From positions 3,534,001-3,598,000 of the forward strand of contig JBBCBC010000035.1 of NCBI GenBank assembly GCA_037126765.1: DNA of 64,000 bases. The letters are read 5' to 3'. Under the pieces are notes generated by a model. The model searched no databases. It was not told where the DNA came from and worked only from the letters and a program-made list of their open reading frames with translations. Each line of letters opens with the position of its first letter. Position 1 is the stretch's first letter. Source of the stretch: Stenogyne calaminthoides. Taxonomy: Eukaryota > Streptophyta > Magnoliopsida > Lamiales > Lamiaceae. The position numbers and the translations under genes were made by a program. This document shows positions 1 to 12,250 of the stretch, piece after piece.

Positions 1-953
1 GTTATTGGACTTTATTTTGGGCTATTTGAGGGGTCTTTAGGAGAATTAAGATTGGACCTTCCAATGGACCTTGAATTACCAATATTGAGCCACAATATTA
101 TTCAAGTCCACAAATATTAATTAATCCCACTACATAATTAATATTGCACTCTCCATCTTAACCCATATTACTATTAATATGGCTCCCGGTTATTATTTCT
201 CGTGTTTAAGATTATCTAGTCCATTAATTAATTTAAGCCACTGAATAGCTTCATATTAATTAATATCTTTTTCCTTGGAGTAAGGTCAGCTCAACATTAT
301 TATCCATACCGGAAATAAATTCCACTTGCAAGATTTGGTATGATAAAACTTCTGAGTCCACTAAGGGGACAAATCAAGCAAGACGTACTTGCACACGATT
401 CTCCGTATTAAATCTTAGCAATCGTCATGTAACTAATAATATTGCCCAAAACACAAAGTATTGAATCACATTGATTCTCTACCCTACATGAATCAAAGCA
501 ATAATTATTAATTCCATACGATTCTATTTAAGGGACGGAGATTAAGAAATAACGAACCACTGAGGTCTAATTCTTCTATATTCAGTACTGAATAATTTAT
601 CCTCCTGTAGGTCCTATTCAGCGCATCATAATGCACTAGTGAAATCTCTTGGTCAAGACAAGCCAATCTGAGCCTTACACTTCAACCTTTCACGATGGAT
701 TGTTCATTTCCATCTGGGTTGTGAATTATGTACTTTGGTTACAAGGGACTGTTAATTTAATCTTCTTTGATTTGGTATCACTAAATTAACTACAATGTAA
801 CACGTATTATTTATTGAACAAGTATGCAGTAAATATATGTAACATTCAATCATATTTAAAGCATCAGAGATAAATAATTTATTTCAGCAAATAAGACAGA
901 AATTCAGTTTGGTTATACAAAGTAAAAGCATATTTTCCAGTATAACCCCAACA
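1..953 (-). repeat. 3' LTR of copia element A (partial at window edge)
   Basis: On the minus strand the LTR begins with TGTTGGGGTTATAC (its plus-strand end, cccaaca, is at 953). It is followed at once by a polypurine tract and the end of an RNase H frame, which fixes the orientation. The other end lies at or beyond base 1, so the length is a minimum. The first 200 bases of LTR fragment C in the tandem array (47457-47653 and 50363-50559) resemble this LTR start, so the two belong to related families. Confidence 0.75.
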
Positions 954-965
954 ATCTCCCACTTA
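954..965 (-). other. polypurine tract of element A
   Basis: Read on the minus strand this is aagtgggagat directly before the LTR. It is the plus-strand primer site expected between pol and the 3' LTR of a copia element. The same motif precedes LTR B at 44735-44745. Confidence 0.75.
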
Positions 966-1063
966 TACTCAAAGTCTGTTTTTAAGTATACTACAACATA
1001 TCTCATGTTGTTCGTGACATCTAATGACCAACATGAACCTAATAATATTTCTCCCACTTATAC

Positions 1064-2001
1064 TCAAAGCAGATTGACTATGCACTTGACAACCATTCCT
1101 CCCACATGTCTCTTGAATGTTTCCAAAGGCAGACACTTTGTGAAAGGATTAACTAGGTTATCCTCCAATGCGATCTTAGCCACCTCTACATCTCCTCTCT
1201 TAACGATTTCTCGTCTAAGATTTCTTTCCTTTAGTGTGCTTGTTTGACTCATGGACTCTTGGTTCCCTTGAATTTGCAACTGCCTCTAGCAAATATTGCT
1301 AGACAAATTCAGAACTCCATCCAAGTCCACTAAGAAGGTCTAGAGCCAAACTGGTTCCTTCACTGCTTCACAAGCAGCTACTTACCCGGCTTCCATGGTT
1401 GAGTCAGTGATGCTTTTCTGCTTCACACTCGTCCATCTCATGGCTACACTTCCCAAATGAAAACACACTAATTGAGGCAGATAGTTTCTGGAATCTATGT
1501 CTGATTGGAAATCCGAGTCTGTGTAACCAATGGGAATTAGATTGTCTGATTGATAAACCAACATTCTATCCCGAGTTCTCTTCAGATACTTCAAAATGTT
1601 TTTAACTGCAGTCCAATGTTTTTTCCCTGGGTTACTCTGATATCTTGCTACCATGCTAATGGCAAAGCAGATATCTGGTCTCGTGTACAGCATTGCCTAC
1701 ATAAGGTTTCCGATAGCCGAAGCATAGGGAACACCTTTCATGTCATCTATCTCCTCTTGTATCTTAGGGCACATTTCTTTGGATAGATGGATTCCATGCC
1801 TGAAGGGTACAAAATCCTTCTTGGAATCTTGCATGCTGAATCATTTCAAGACAGCATCTATGTATGAAGTTTGCAATAAGCCTATCATCCTTTTCTTTCG
1901 ATCTCGAGTGATCTTGATCCCAAGGATGTGACCGGCTTCCCCTAAGTCCTTCATATTAAACTATTTTGACAGCCATGCCCTTACGTTCGACAACACCTTT
2001 A
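1064..2001 (-). pseudogene. copia pol 3' end (RT tail and RNase H), element A, broken
   Basis: Minus-strand reading gives the end of a copia reverse transcriptase (MKDLGEAGHILGIK-like), then the RNase H region with YTRPDICFAISMVARY, ILKYLKRTRD and GYTDSDFQSD, then a C-terminal tail with NPFTKCLPLETFKRHVGGM. The frame is cut by stops (for example near 1695 and 1960) and the RNase H is in two pieces (1382-1693 and 1064-1279), so it is not functional. The 5' side ends abruptly at 2001, where the LTR of element 1 begins, just downstream of where the YVDD box would lie. The antisense pol fragments at 46348-47456 and 49255-50362 come from a related pol and cover an earlier part of it; they may be the displaced rest of this element, with some sequence missing between. 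Confidence 0.8.
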
Positions 2002-3565
2002 TGTAGGTCCCGAACGGGTTTTGTGAGGGCAGAAGTCTAGAGGGGAGGGGTGAATAGACTTCTGAAAACTTTTTGTGCAGATCAGGTGTGATGGCAGTTA
2101 GCCTGATCAGAGTGCAAGTGAATCAGTTTGGACTGATATCTAACTTACTAATCGCCTGAAGGCAGATCAGTTCGGTATCTATCAGTTTAACTGATTTGTG
2201 CGGAAGCTAAGTTTTACCCGTGCGAAAAACCAGTTTTGATAAATCAGATTCCAAAGTTAGTGTTTTAACCAGTTGACCAAAGTGTCAAACTTGATCAGAT
2301 CAGAAGCTTGGTGCTAGCTGATCTTAACTTAGAATATGTATGCTGCTTTAATAGTTGTGTGATTGTGTAAACAGTTAATCAAAGCAGGTAAAGGCACACA
2401 AGATTTATAGTGGTTCGGACAAACCAGTCCTACATCCACTCTTCCCTATCAAAAGGGGCACCAACTAAACCAACTGGACTTAGATTTTTGTGTTAGTCCA
2501 ACACAGTACACCAACAGATATTTAAAGAGTTCTCACTCAACCGATCCCAGAAATCAGAACTAGAAACCCTAGTCTGAAATCTTGCTAAACAACTTAACCT
2601 AACTTTGGGTTTGGATAAGATTGTTTTGGTTCCAACTATGAAATCTTTTCTAGTGTTTAAAGTAGCCTATCAGCTAGATGAAAAGATTTCTATGCTAAGA
2701 ACTTATGGGATTGAACACTATAGAAAATAATCTTCAAGTTCGTGTTCGTCGTGCGGAAATCTGATTACAGCTTGAGCTTCTTGATAGTTTCCGTGTCTTC
2801 ACTCTGAAGTGTAATCCCATATTTATAGACCTCGAAATCAAAGAGCCGTTGGAGAGTAATTTGAATTTAAGGCTATATTTGGTAGACTTGCAGGATTTAT
2901 GTGACGTGCTTCAGGAACGGCATGGCCGAAAGCATGAATATTGTCTTTTATAGCCGTTAGAGAAAGCAGCACCAAATCCCATAATTGCCGGCTCCGATCA
3001 TACGTGTCTCGTTCTTATTGGTTAACAGATGCACTTTTCAGTGTTGTTCTTCCAACTAAGGTTGACATTCTTCTTGTTCAGATCATAGACGTATGATTAG
3101 GTGAAACATCAGTTTTCTCCTGGTGAGCTGACCTGATCAGTCAGAGATGATCAGTCTACCTGATGGAGTCTTCTGGTGCCGGTTGACTTAGCTTCAACTA
3201 GCAGACTCAGCTGATGTAGGTCTTCTGGTCTGATCTTCTGGAAGTCATCTGATCTTCAAGTATTCTGAGTTTGAGCTTCATGACTTCAGCTGAGATATCT
3301 GACTTGATCAGATCGATCTGATCTTCTGATCTTCTCTTGCCTTCTGGCCTGTCGGATATCAGCTGTTCTTCATATCTTCAGATCTGACCTATACATATTG
3401 AGGTTCCCCTCAATATGTGACATATCTATTACATCAGTTGTTCTATACAGTAATTATCAACTGGTATTCTATAAACGGTAATATAAACATCAGTCAGCTA
3501 ACAGGTCTGACTGGTCCTATTACATGTGTTTTAGAACTTTCATCAAAACTCTAAATTTCCCAACA
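2002..3565 (-). repeat. 3' LTR of element 1
   Basis: Minus strand TGTTGGGAAATTTAGAG to GGGACCTACA, with TG..CA ends and 1564 bp. A TATA box (TATAAATA on the minus strand) is at 2820-2827. The U3 half, around 3100-3400, is crowded with TGATCAGA/CTGATCAG motifs. A polypurine tract lies directly inside, at 3566-3580. This copy is rich in intact CTGATCAG motifs, whereas its partner at 29633-31051 shows a patch of CG-type changes. Confidence 0.95.
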
Positions 3566-3580
3566 ATTTCCCCCTTTTTG
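3566..3580 (-). other. polypurine tract of element 1
   Basis: Read on the minus strand, caaaaagggggaaat abuts the LTR start. The same tract is found at 7196 (element 2), 32607 (element 3), 40421 and 42236. Confidence 0.9.
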
Positions 3581-3773
3581 ATGAAACCAAAACACTTTGA
3601 GAAACCAATCACAGTTGATAAATATAGAACAGTAAAGAGCACATAATCAGAAGGCAATGAGATTTTGTCTTAGGATCAGAAAATAAACTTTTCTTATTAG
3701 ATTTGTCAAATACATATTACATCAGAAAAGTTTGAATTTAAAAGCAGCTGATCCTGAGAAGTCTTCTGATTCT

Positions 3774-5486
3774 TCACTCTTTATGCTTGTATCCTTCTGG
3801 CATCTCTCTTTGATCTTGAGGGACGTTGAAAATCTGATAAAGTTTCCATTTGACATCATTGACCTGCTGAGGATCAGTTATGTGCGTTTTGCTCAGGATG
3901 TCAAAATAGAATCTCTGAAATGCCAGTCTATCAAATGAGCCATCTGCCTTCTTCGAGTAATCCAACAGATTGTACTCTTGGCGAGATATTTTTACATTGA
4001 TTATCTTGGCCTCATTTTCCAGATACTTCAAAAAATCTGGATGTTTGTTTTCCAACCAGTTGAGGAATTCAGCATCTGGAGATTCTTCTTGTGGAACAAG
4101 ATCCAGAACAAAGGCATCCAGAAGCCATTCGCTTCTGATCTTATTCCATTCCTCAAACCTCTTAGCATGTGCAGCAGATTTTGGAATGATCTCATCAACT
4201 CTTGCTGGCAGCTGAGGTTCTGGTACAGATTTTCCAGTCTTTCCTTTCTTCGCCCTCGATCTGAATTTCTTCTTCAGATCTTCTGCCTGTGCCAATTTTT
4301 CTGCCCTTCTCTCTTCTTCACTTATTCGGGCTTCTTCCGCAATCTGCTCTTTGGACAATTTCTCAGCCAGTTTCTTATCGGCCTGAATTTGGCTAGCTAT
4401 GCTTCTTGTGATTTTCTTAGTCTGAGTGACTGGTACAAGTTGTGATGTCCCAGCACCCGCAGCAACCTTTCTTGCCTTTGACTTTTCCATCTTTTCAGAA
4501 ATTTCGTTAGCAAAAAGATCCAGATGGTCTAGTCTTTGTCCATGGGATTCAACTGTCTGAATCAGGTCTTCTGTTGTTCTGATAGTGTCAGTTGGTTTCT
4601 CAATCTGTCCTCCCCCCTTTTTGGTTTGATCAAAAAGAGCAGTGAGGTGGGAGGTCAGAGATCCAAAGCTGACTGATATCGCCCTGTTGAGATCTGCAAC
4701 AGATAAACCTTGAGTTTGAGCAGTTAGATTTTGAACCTTCGAGATTAGCTCAGTCTTGACAGATTCCACGGCAGTAGAGAAGGTAAGAATTAGTTTGTTA
4801 AGTTTCTCTTCTGTCAATTCTAGCTTTTCAGTGAGCATCAGAAAAGAAACTTGTTGTTGATCGACCTGAATTAGCTTGTCATCAACTGATTTTATAAGTT
4901 CGGCAGATACGGTGGTCACAGTTTGGGAGAACTGATCTTTGATTGCCTCAATCTGAGAAATAGCCATTTCCCTTTGATCTGTTATTTCTTTGAGACCAAT
5001 CTGCCTCTGATCAGCTATCACTCCCTCAACTTCTTCTTTCAGGAGATCTTTGAGACATGATCTGATCTCCTGAAGTTGATCAGCGGTGATGTGAGATGTA
5101 GGAATGTTATGCGTCACTTGATCTGTTTCAGTTGTTTGTGCCTCCAGTGGTTGGTCATGAACTGCAAAGACACATTCCACTTTCATCGGCTCCCCGCATC
5201 CTTCATAGCATATCTGCCTGGATCTTCTTGGCGAGTCTCGATTCACCTTGTTCAACAACCCCTTCCTCGTGGATCGAGCTTTAATTGATTTAGCGTTATC
5301 ACCACCGGGTGATCTACTTGGCGATTTCTTCATATCGAAATCAAAATCTGCAAATTCATCAGCACCTCCCATCTGTTCTATAATCATCATAAAATCTGAG
5401 AAGCTTTTTAATCGGAGATCTTTCCAGGTGAGGATCTCCATAACTTCCTCTCTGATAACAGGATGGGCTACCAGCTCTGGATACAT
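3774..5486 (-). CDS. envelope-like (post-pol) protein of element 1, C-terminal part
   Basis: This open frame of 570 residues is the longest in the window. It forms the C-terminal half of the extra gene that Sirevirus-type copia elements carry after pol. The protein is hydrophilic with long helical, probably coiled-coil stretches (roughly residues 120-330), then a Lys/Arg/Glu-rich segment with KSKARK and RSRAKKGK basic clusters (about 340-430), then a Trp-rich conserved tail (FEEWNKIRSEWLLDAF, FLNWLENKHPDFLKYLENE). I see no transmembrane segment or signal peptide in this part, so envelope-like is a positional name only. The frame continues upstream toward 5613 but is closed by an in-frame TGA just before the first Met. 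The N-terminal half lies at 20183-21313, beyond the inserted element 2. Homologous tails occur in elements 2, 3 and 4 and at 42442-42650. Confidence 0.8.
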   Translation of the reverse strand: MYPELVAHPVIREEVMEILTWKDLRLKSFSDFMMIIEQMGGADEFADFDFDMKKSPSRSPGGDNAKSIKARSTRKGLLNKVNRDSPRRSRQICYEGCGEPMKVECVFAVHDQPLEAQTTETDQVTHNIPTSHITADQLQEIRSCLKDLLKEEVEGVIADQRQIGLKEITDQREMAISQIEAIKDQFSQTVTTVSAELIKSVDDKLIQVDQQQVSFLMLTEKLELTEEKLNKLILTFSTAVESVKTELISKVQNLTAQTQGLSVADLNRAISVSFGSLTSHLTALFDQTKKGGGQIEKPTDTIRTTEDLIQTVESHGQRLDHLDLFANEISEKMEKSKARKVAAGAGTSQLVPVTQTKKITRSIASQIQADKKLAEKLSKEQIAEEARISEEERRAEKLAQAEDLKKKFRSRAKKGKTGKSVPEPQLPARVDEIIPKSAAHAKRFEEWNKIRSEWLLDAFVLDLVPQEESPDAEFLNWLENKHPDFLKYLENEAKIINVKISRQEYNLLDYSKKADGSFDRLAFQRFYFDILSKTHITDPQQVNDVKWKLYQIFNVPQDQREMPEGYKHKE

Positions 5487-5608
5487 CGCATCAATATCTC
5501 ATTCAATTTGCATCCTGACCATTTTCCCGGTGATGGTCTTGGATGATCTGGACTCAGGAATTATTTGTTCAGATCGACCAGATTCCGGTTGATGAGATGT
5601 GGAGGGTT

Positions 5609-5613
5609 CTGGT
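5609..5613. repeat. target-site duplication of element 2, left copy
   Basis: CTGGT stands directly before the LTR at 5614 and is repeated exactly after the other LTR (20183-20187). A 5-bp duplication is the normal footprint of a copia integrase. Confidence 0.95.
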
Positions 5614-7195
5614 TGTAGGTCCCGAACGGGTTAAGTGAGGCGTAAGTCTAGAGGAGGGGTGAATAGACTTCGAAAAACTTTTCGTCAGATCGGGTGTGAG
5701 AGCAGATAGCTTTGATCGAGTCGCGAGTGAATCGGGCTTTTGTCTCGATAACCAACTTCTTGAACGCCAAAGCGATCGATTCGGTAACTATCGATTAACC
5801 GATGTGTCGCGGAAGCTTAAGTTTTACCCGTGTGAAAAAAACCCGGTTTTGTATAAATCAGATTCCAAGTTTTATCTTTTTAATCGATGACGAAATTTTC
5901 AAACCGACGATCGGCTTGGTGCTATCTCGATCTTAACTTAGAATGTATCGCTTTAAGATTGTGCGATGTGAGAACATTAATCAAAGCAAAGAAGGCACAC
6001 AAGATTTATAGTGGTTCGGACAAACCACCGATCCACGTCCCACTCTTCCCTTTCACAAGGGCACCAACTTAACCGACTTAACCGACCGGATTTAGTTTAG
6101 TGTGTTAGTCCAACACAAGACACCAACAGATGTTTTAAGAGTTCTCACTCAACCGATCCCGTAAATCAAGACTTAGAAACCCTAGATCGAATCTTGCTAA
6201 ACAACTTATCCTAACTTGGGGTTTGGGTAAGATTGTTGAGGTTCCAACTATGAAATCTTTCCTCATGCATGCAAAATTAAAAAGCTAGATGAAAAGATTT
6301 CTTGCTAAGAACTTATGGGATGAACACAATATAAAATAAGCTTGTTGTTGTGTTCTTCGTATGGAAAATCGACTATAGTTTGAGCTTCTTGATTATGTTG
6401 TTTGTCCAAGCATTTCCGTGTTTCACTCAAGTGTGATCCCATATTTATAGACCTTGAGATCAAAGAGCCGTTGGAGAGCAATTTGAATCTCAAAGGCTAT
6501 TTTAGGTAGACTTGCGGTGCTTGATGTGACGTCTTCAGAAATCGGCATGGCCGAAAAGCGTGAATGTGTATTTTATAGCCGCTTGAGAGAGCAACATCGA
6601 ATCCCGCGATATCGGCTCTGTTCATACGTGTTTCTTCCTTATTGGATGGAAGACTTGCTTTGCAAGGTTGTTGTTCCTCCAACTAAGGTTGGTATTCTTC
6701 TTGTTTAGATCGCAGACGTATGATAAGATGAAACATCGGTTTCATCTTATGAGCTTTTGACCTCGATCACCGAATCGATCTACCTACTCGATAGAGTCTT
6801 CGCTTTTGTTGACTTAGCTTCAACCGGCCGACTCACCGATGTAGGTCTTCCGGTCTTATCTTCCGAAGTCATCCGATCTTCTAATATTCGAGGTTTGAGC
6901 TTCATGACTTCCGCCGAAGTTATCCGACTAGATCGATTCGATCCGATCTTCCGCTTACGGTTTAACGCTCGCTCGGTTGGGATATCGCTTTCTTTCTCCG
7001 ATTCTTCAGATTCGACCTATACATATTGAGTTCCCCTCAATATGTGACCTATCTATTACATCGCTTTTTTCTATACAATCATTATCAACTGGTCTCCTAT
7101 CGCAAGAATGTAAACATCAATCGACCTAACAGTCCGATCGGTCTCTATTACATGTGATTTTGGAACTTTCATCAAAACTATAAATTTCCCAACAA
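5614..7195 (-). repeat. 3' LTR of element 2
   Basis: TG..CA ends on the minus strand, 1582 bp, TATA box (minus-strand TATAAATA) at 6442-6449. Aligned by eye to the element 1 LTR, it has many CG or CCG strings where element 1 has CAG or CTG (for example caccgatgtagg against cagctgatgtagg). Confidence 0.95.
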
Positions 7196-7209
7196 TTTCC
7201 CCCTTTTGA
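7196..7209 (-). other. polypurine tract of element 2
   Basis: Minus-strand caaaagggggaaat abuts the 3' LTR. Confidence 0.9.
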
Positions 7210-7404
7210 TGAAACCAAAACACCGAGAAACCAAACAATTGATAAGTATAGAAACGATTAAAAGAGCAAGTAATCGTAAGACAAAGAGATTTTGTCTTGG
7301 GATCGTAAAAATAAACTTTTCATTAGATATGTTGATTACATGTTACATCGTAAAAGTTTTGAATTTAAAAAGCAAATGATCCCTAGACGCCTTTCCTCGA
7401 TTCT

Positions 7405-10332
7405 TCACTCCTTGGGCTTGTATCCTTCGGCATTTCTCTTTGGTCTTGTGGAACGTTGAAAATGACAGAGTTTCCATTTGACATCGCTTTATCCGCACTT
7501 GATCGCTTATATGCGATTTGCTCAAGATGTCAAAGTAGAATCTCTCAAATGCCACCTGTCAAATGAGCCATCTGCCTTCTTCGAGTATATTAATGTATCA
7601 TACTCTTGGCGAGATATCTTTACATTTATGAGCTTGGCCTCATTTTCCGTGATACTTCCGAAAAGTCCGGATATTTATTCTCAGAACCCGTTGAGGAACT
7701 CATCATCCGGTGATTCTTCTTGTGGAACAAGATCAAGGACAAAGGCATCAAGAAGCCATTCACTTCACGATCTTATTCCATTCCTCAAACCTCTTAGCGT
7801 GTGCAAGGCGGTTTTTGGTATGATCTCGCCGACTCTTGCTTTGCAACCGAGGTTACGTGCGATTTTCCAAATAATCCTTTCTTAGCCCTTGATTTGAACT
7901 GTTTCAACCTTTCGTTGTGCGGTTTTTCGCCCTTCTTTCTTCTTCTTCACCATCCGCTTTTGGACAATCTTCTTAGCTCCTTATCACCAGATCTCGACTA
8001 GTCAGTCTTCGTGACTTTCCTCGTCCGAGTAATCGGGTCCAGATTTTGATGTCCCAAAGACCAGCAGCAGCTTTCTTGCAATTGAGCTTTGTCCATGGGC
8101 CTTATCTTCGATGTGTCGATTGGTTTCTCGAATCCTTCCCCTTTTTGGTTTGATCAAAAAAGCGCATTGAGGTGGGAAGTCGAGACCCAAAGTTGATCGA
8201 TAATGCCCGATTCAGATCATTAGCGGATAAACCTCAAGTTTGAGTATTAGATTACGAGCGAGCTTGTAATCACTCTGTCTTGGCGATTTCCATTGTAGCG
8301 AGAGTGTCCAAATCATTTTGTCAAATTTCTCTTCGATAACTCGAGCCTTTTTCTCGAGTGGCGTCGAGAAAAGAAGATTGATTTTGATCCACTGTTTGAA
8401 TTTGTCATCAACTCGATTTTGTAAGCTCAGCAGCACATGGTGGTCATGGATTGGGAGAACGATCTCTGATTGCTTCGATTTGTTTGAGACTAATTTGTCT
8501 CTACGATCGCTTAAGCACTCCTCAATCTCTTCTTTTTCAGAGATCTTTGAGACAAGATTTGATCTCCCCGAAGTTGATCGATGGTGATTTGAGATGTAGA
8601 AATTGATCCATCACTTGATCGAGTTCGTTGTTTGTGCCTCCGGTGGTTGGTCGTGAACTGCAAAGACGGCCCACTTTCACTTTCCTCGGCCTCTGATTCA
8701 CCATTTCAACGTCGCTTTAGAGCTTCTTGAGCGCCTCCGGCTTTTTTCTTCTTCGGCAATTCCAACTTCACATGGATCGAGCTTTCACAGTTTATCGAGA
8801 TATGAGCTCACCGGTGATCCCACTTTGGCGGATTTCCTCATATCGAAGTCAAAATCTGCGAACTCATCCGCACCACCCATCCTGCTCAACAAGTAAAATA
8901 AGATCTGAGAAGCTTTTTAATCTGAGATCTCTCCAGGTGAGGATCTCCATGACTTCTTCTCTTATAGCGGGATGGGCGACCAGTTGTGGATACGTCTCAT
9001 CAATCTCTCGTTCAATTCTTAGTCTGACCATTTTTCCAGCATGGTCTTTGTTGATCCGATACAGGAATTATCCGTCCCGCATTCTCGCTGGATGAGATGT
9101 GGAAGCTTCTGGTTGTGCTTGAGAGTCGGCCGGAAGTTGTCCGATTGGTTCGACTGCAAATGGTTTACTGCAGAGTGGCGGTTATATCCGTTCAGTTCAT
9201 GAGCGGTGAACTAGCGGAGAGACATGCTTTCAAGCGACCTTTAGTCCGAAAGTGAATCACCGAGGTTGAGGAGAAGGAGATTTATCAGCTTGTGCTTCTA
9301 CCTCAGATTGTTCTGGCGAGCCCTCGAGGTGAGAAGCTTGCTGTCTGATTACGATTTCTTTGTTGCGCAACAGATCGCTTCCGCGCTTTTTCTTCTTCGA
9401 CTCATCTTCTAGTCTTAGAGTCATGGTAGCTTTTTTTTTTGGCCTCTTCTCCGGCCTTCACCAGTTTTCTTCTTTTTTCGTGGAGCAACCGGGTGTGGAT
9501 GAGGCGTTCTTTGCTCTTTCCTTTCTTCGATTTTTGTTGGAGTGGGCTCCTTGTCATCGTCTGGTGGCCCATATATAACTCGGGTTGATGAGAGGAAGGC
9601 ATTGTAGGACTTCATCCATTTCGATTCCATTCAAATAAGCTTGGCGCTTTGTCCTTCAATATAATCGCAACCTTGTTGAGATTGGCACTCTCTTTTTTTA
9701 AAAGACCCCGCCGGATTCATTGACTCCAAATTTTTCGTGTTCTTGGAGCAAGATGGCTTTCGAGAAGCCGTGCCAATTGATGTTCCGAGCCCCATCAATT
9801 ATTCTTTGCCATCTTTTGTACATTTTGACCGATGTGAGAGCATCCGGGCTAAATGAGATTCCCATGATCGTTCTTGATGAATGTCAAACAACAAATCTGT
9901 ACTTTCTTTTGAGCATTGGCCCGATGAATCGGCTTTTCGATGTTTGTCCGCCTCGTAAGAGCTCTCTCTCTGATTTCTTCGTCCTCATTCTCCTCAGAGT
10001 GTGCAGGTGAGATTCGCCCTTTTGGTAGGCTTGAATTTGAGTGATGTCCGCATTTGTCGACCGATTTCTTCTCCGCTTTGGCGGCGACATCACTTAAATC
10101 TCACCGTTTTTTCAGATCCACACTCAAATTCTCGCAAGAATTGTAGTGCTTCATCTTTGCATCACCGGATTGCGTGAGGAGCGAAAGCAATATGTTTCAG
10201 TCGACCTTCTTCGAATTTGTTCCACCTCCATGGATTCAATCCTCGGTGGTTCCAAACCGAACGAACTTATCCTCAAAGATCTTCGTTGCCCGCATAGTTG
10301 CACATGATCTTTCCTAGTCCATGAGTGGCCAT
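7405..10332 (-). pseudogene. envelope-like gene of element 2, heavily frameshifted
   Basis: The start Met aligns with the element 4 gene (MATHGLGKIM-type N-terminus; minus-strand ATG at 10332) and the stop aligns with that of element 1. Pieces of the same protein can be read in several frames: the N-terminal domain around 9700-10330, the acidic MTLFL-type linker near 9400, the coiled-coil part around 8200-8900, and the tail ending at 7405. There are many small indels, often where a sibling copy has CTG or CAG. No long open frame remains. The ATG is preceded on the minus strand by cacctgtag, which looks like a splice acceptor. Confidence 0.8.
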
Positions 10333-10624
10333 CTACAGGTGAGATAGACTCATTAAATTTGTGCATAATCAATATCAATATCATACCGCGGAAAACAAAA
10401 GGCAATGAAGCATAAATTCCGAAAAACAACTTTTGAAAACAAAGTTTTTAACTGAGAAAGATTCATCATTAAGCTTAAAAGAAAATATTACCAGATTCAA
10501 ATTTTCAGAGAAGATTTTGAACTCTAAGAAATCGCTTTTGAAACGAGAGAAAATTTGAAGTTTTTTCAAATGATAATAATGCAAGTTTGTGAAGCAGAAA
10601 AACTCTGGTAAGGTTTGATGAATC

Positions 10625-10632
10625 TTATATAG
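10625..10632 (-). promoter_or_regulatory. TATA box upstream of envelope-like gene, element 2
   Basis: Minus-strand TATATAAG within ctctatataag, about 300 bp before the envelope-like ATG. Equivalent TATA-like motifs lie at the same place in elements 1, 3 and 4 (21649, 36293 and 60713). Confidence 0.55.
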
Positions 10633-11493
10633 AGGCGGAGGGAACAATAAGACAAGATTTTGAAGATCAAACGTTTTGAAAAGATTGTACGCTCCAGATT
10701 TAGCGGTTTTGATCGTAGGGTCAGGAAAACGCACGTACAAAAAACTTTTGGATTTAAAAGCACGATCAAATAGCAGTTAATACATGTACCCCACGTCCGC
10801 ATTAAATGATTTGCGTAGTACACGCCACAAGGATAAGTGGGTACAAAAAGGGCAAATAATATCGAGATACGATCCGATAAATAAGTAAAGAACAAGAGAA
10901 AAGAGATATGATCTCCGGTTGATCGATATTGTAATCGGTCAATATTATTTGTCAATGTTGATTCCACTTGTTGATCTTAATCATTCTCGCCTAAACCTTT
11001 AAGAAATTTCCCAACCGATCCTTTCAACCGATCTTCTCAACAGATCGATTTGTTGAAACTTCAGTTTAGCCGATCTTTCCTTGAGTACGCCTCGATTTCC
11101 TTTTGATCCTCCTTGATCGGTTGAAGTTCCCCCCTCAACCGATATTTCCGACATAGACCGATATATCCGATTTATTGAGTTTCAAGCTCACCGATCTCTC
11201 ATCCGATCATGCTCGTAAATAATCGATTTTGGTTGACCTCATCCGATTCTTTTTGATTAAGCCAATTCTTGGGATAAGTGTTACCGCCAAAACTTAGTCT
11301 TGAGTAGTAGCTTCTATTCCCTAAGTAGGCGTGATTTGACATCGTAAATTTAAATCAATCTCTTCGATATGTCAATCAACCGTAAATTTATCCAATTATC
11401 AGTCGCGTGATTTCTACACTCTGTCCTTTTGATGCAAATTTCTCGGATAGGCTTCTTGAAATGGAAATTGCATTTGCATCCTTGCTTGGCCTC

Positions 11494-11500
11494 TATAAAT
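11494..11500 (+). promoter_or_regulatory. antisense TATA box, element 2
   Basis: TATAAAT in ggcctctataaattggacc, 60 bp before the antisense ATG. The same box and surroundings occur at 22473 and 37119, and in a slightly different form at 59893-59900 (minus strand). Confidence 0.6.
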
Positions 11501-11559
11501 TGGACCAATGTTTTACACAACATCACCCATTCACCATACTTATCTTCTTTGTAAGAATC

Positions 11560-11733
11560 ATGTATCTTGGTGAACCCTTGTTTCCGGTGAGACTTCCGGC
11601 AAACACTTTTACACCCTTTTATATGGTTTCACCTTCTCAAATCAACCCTTTGCATCCCTTTATTGTCTTTGTTTTCTTCATCATCTTCGATTTCACATAC
11701 GATTCTTTGCAAAGCTTCTACCACCGTGTATGA
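11560..11733 (+). pseudogene. antisense small ORF of element 2, frameshifted
   Basis: Starts with ATG and reads GEPLFPVRLPANTFTPF and then SQINP, matching the antisense ORF of element 1 (22538-22810). It then shifts frame and stops at 11733. Later parts of the same protein, such as the region before the LLLTV motif, can still be found in another frame around 11740-11810. Confidence 0.5.
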
Positions 11734-12180
11734 GGATCTGTTTTGCAAAACCGAGAAGACACTTCTCCTAACCGTATGCACCTTGTGTGTCTATCTGGAT
11801 GACGTAACCAGAACCATCAGACTTAGTCTGGTATAAAATATGCAGCACATGTGCCCATGAGATCTGACGACCAACTCTTTGGCACACGTGCTCCATTTAA
11901 CAGCTGGAGAGCCCTACTACTCTTCCTTTTAGGGCTCCAGGCTTAAGAATCCTATCAATGCCGCTCTCACTTCACTTGGAGAGTCCATCAGTTTGCGGCA
12001 TGGGATTACCTTTCAAGCCCCCCTCACCCTGTTAAGTGGGGAAAAATGAGAGCGTCAGATTTCATAAAATCTCTCTCTCTTCCCTTCTTTAACACTTAAC
12101 CAATGAGTTTGGGTTTGGGTTTGGGTTTGGATGAAGGTTTAGGGTTATAGGTTTAGGATTTTGGTTAACATTTATGTACT

Positions 12181-12250
12181 GACCTCCGGGTCTTCTTGTA
12201 CTTGTAACTCGTAATGTAACCTCACCTTCGGGTTTTTATCAATGAAAAGT
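12181..12250 (+). terminator. 3' region of the antisense transcript, element 2 (putative)
   Basis: A GACCTCCGGGTC hairpin (12181-12192), a T/G-rich stretch with ttgtacttgtaact, a second degraded hairpin and then aatgaaaag. This resembles a plant polyadenylation region read on the plus strand. The same order is found in elements 1, 3 and 4. Confidence 0.4.

Noticed and set aside
909..1247. 112-codon plus-strand frame across the element A LTR, polypurine tract and RNase H end
   Set aside because: It crosses an LTR border and overlaps a recognised minus-strand pol, so it is a chance frame.
3978..4445. 155-codon plus-strand frame opposite the envelope-like gene of element 1
   Set aside because: A mirror of a real, open minus-strand coding sequence; no conserved start or promoter in sibling copies.
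12113..12160. Chromosome end at the telomere-like run
   Set aside because: The run is short, impure and internal to a retrotransposon spacer with the same motif in sibling copies.
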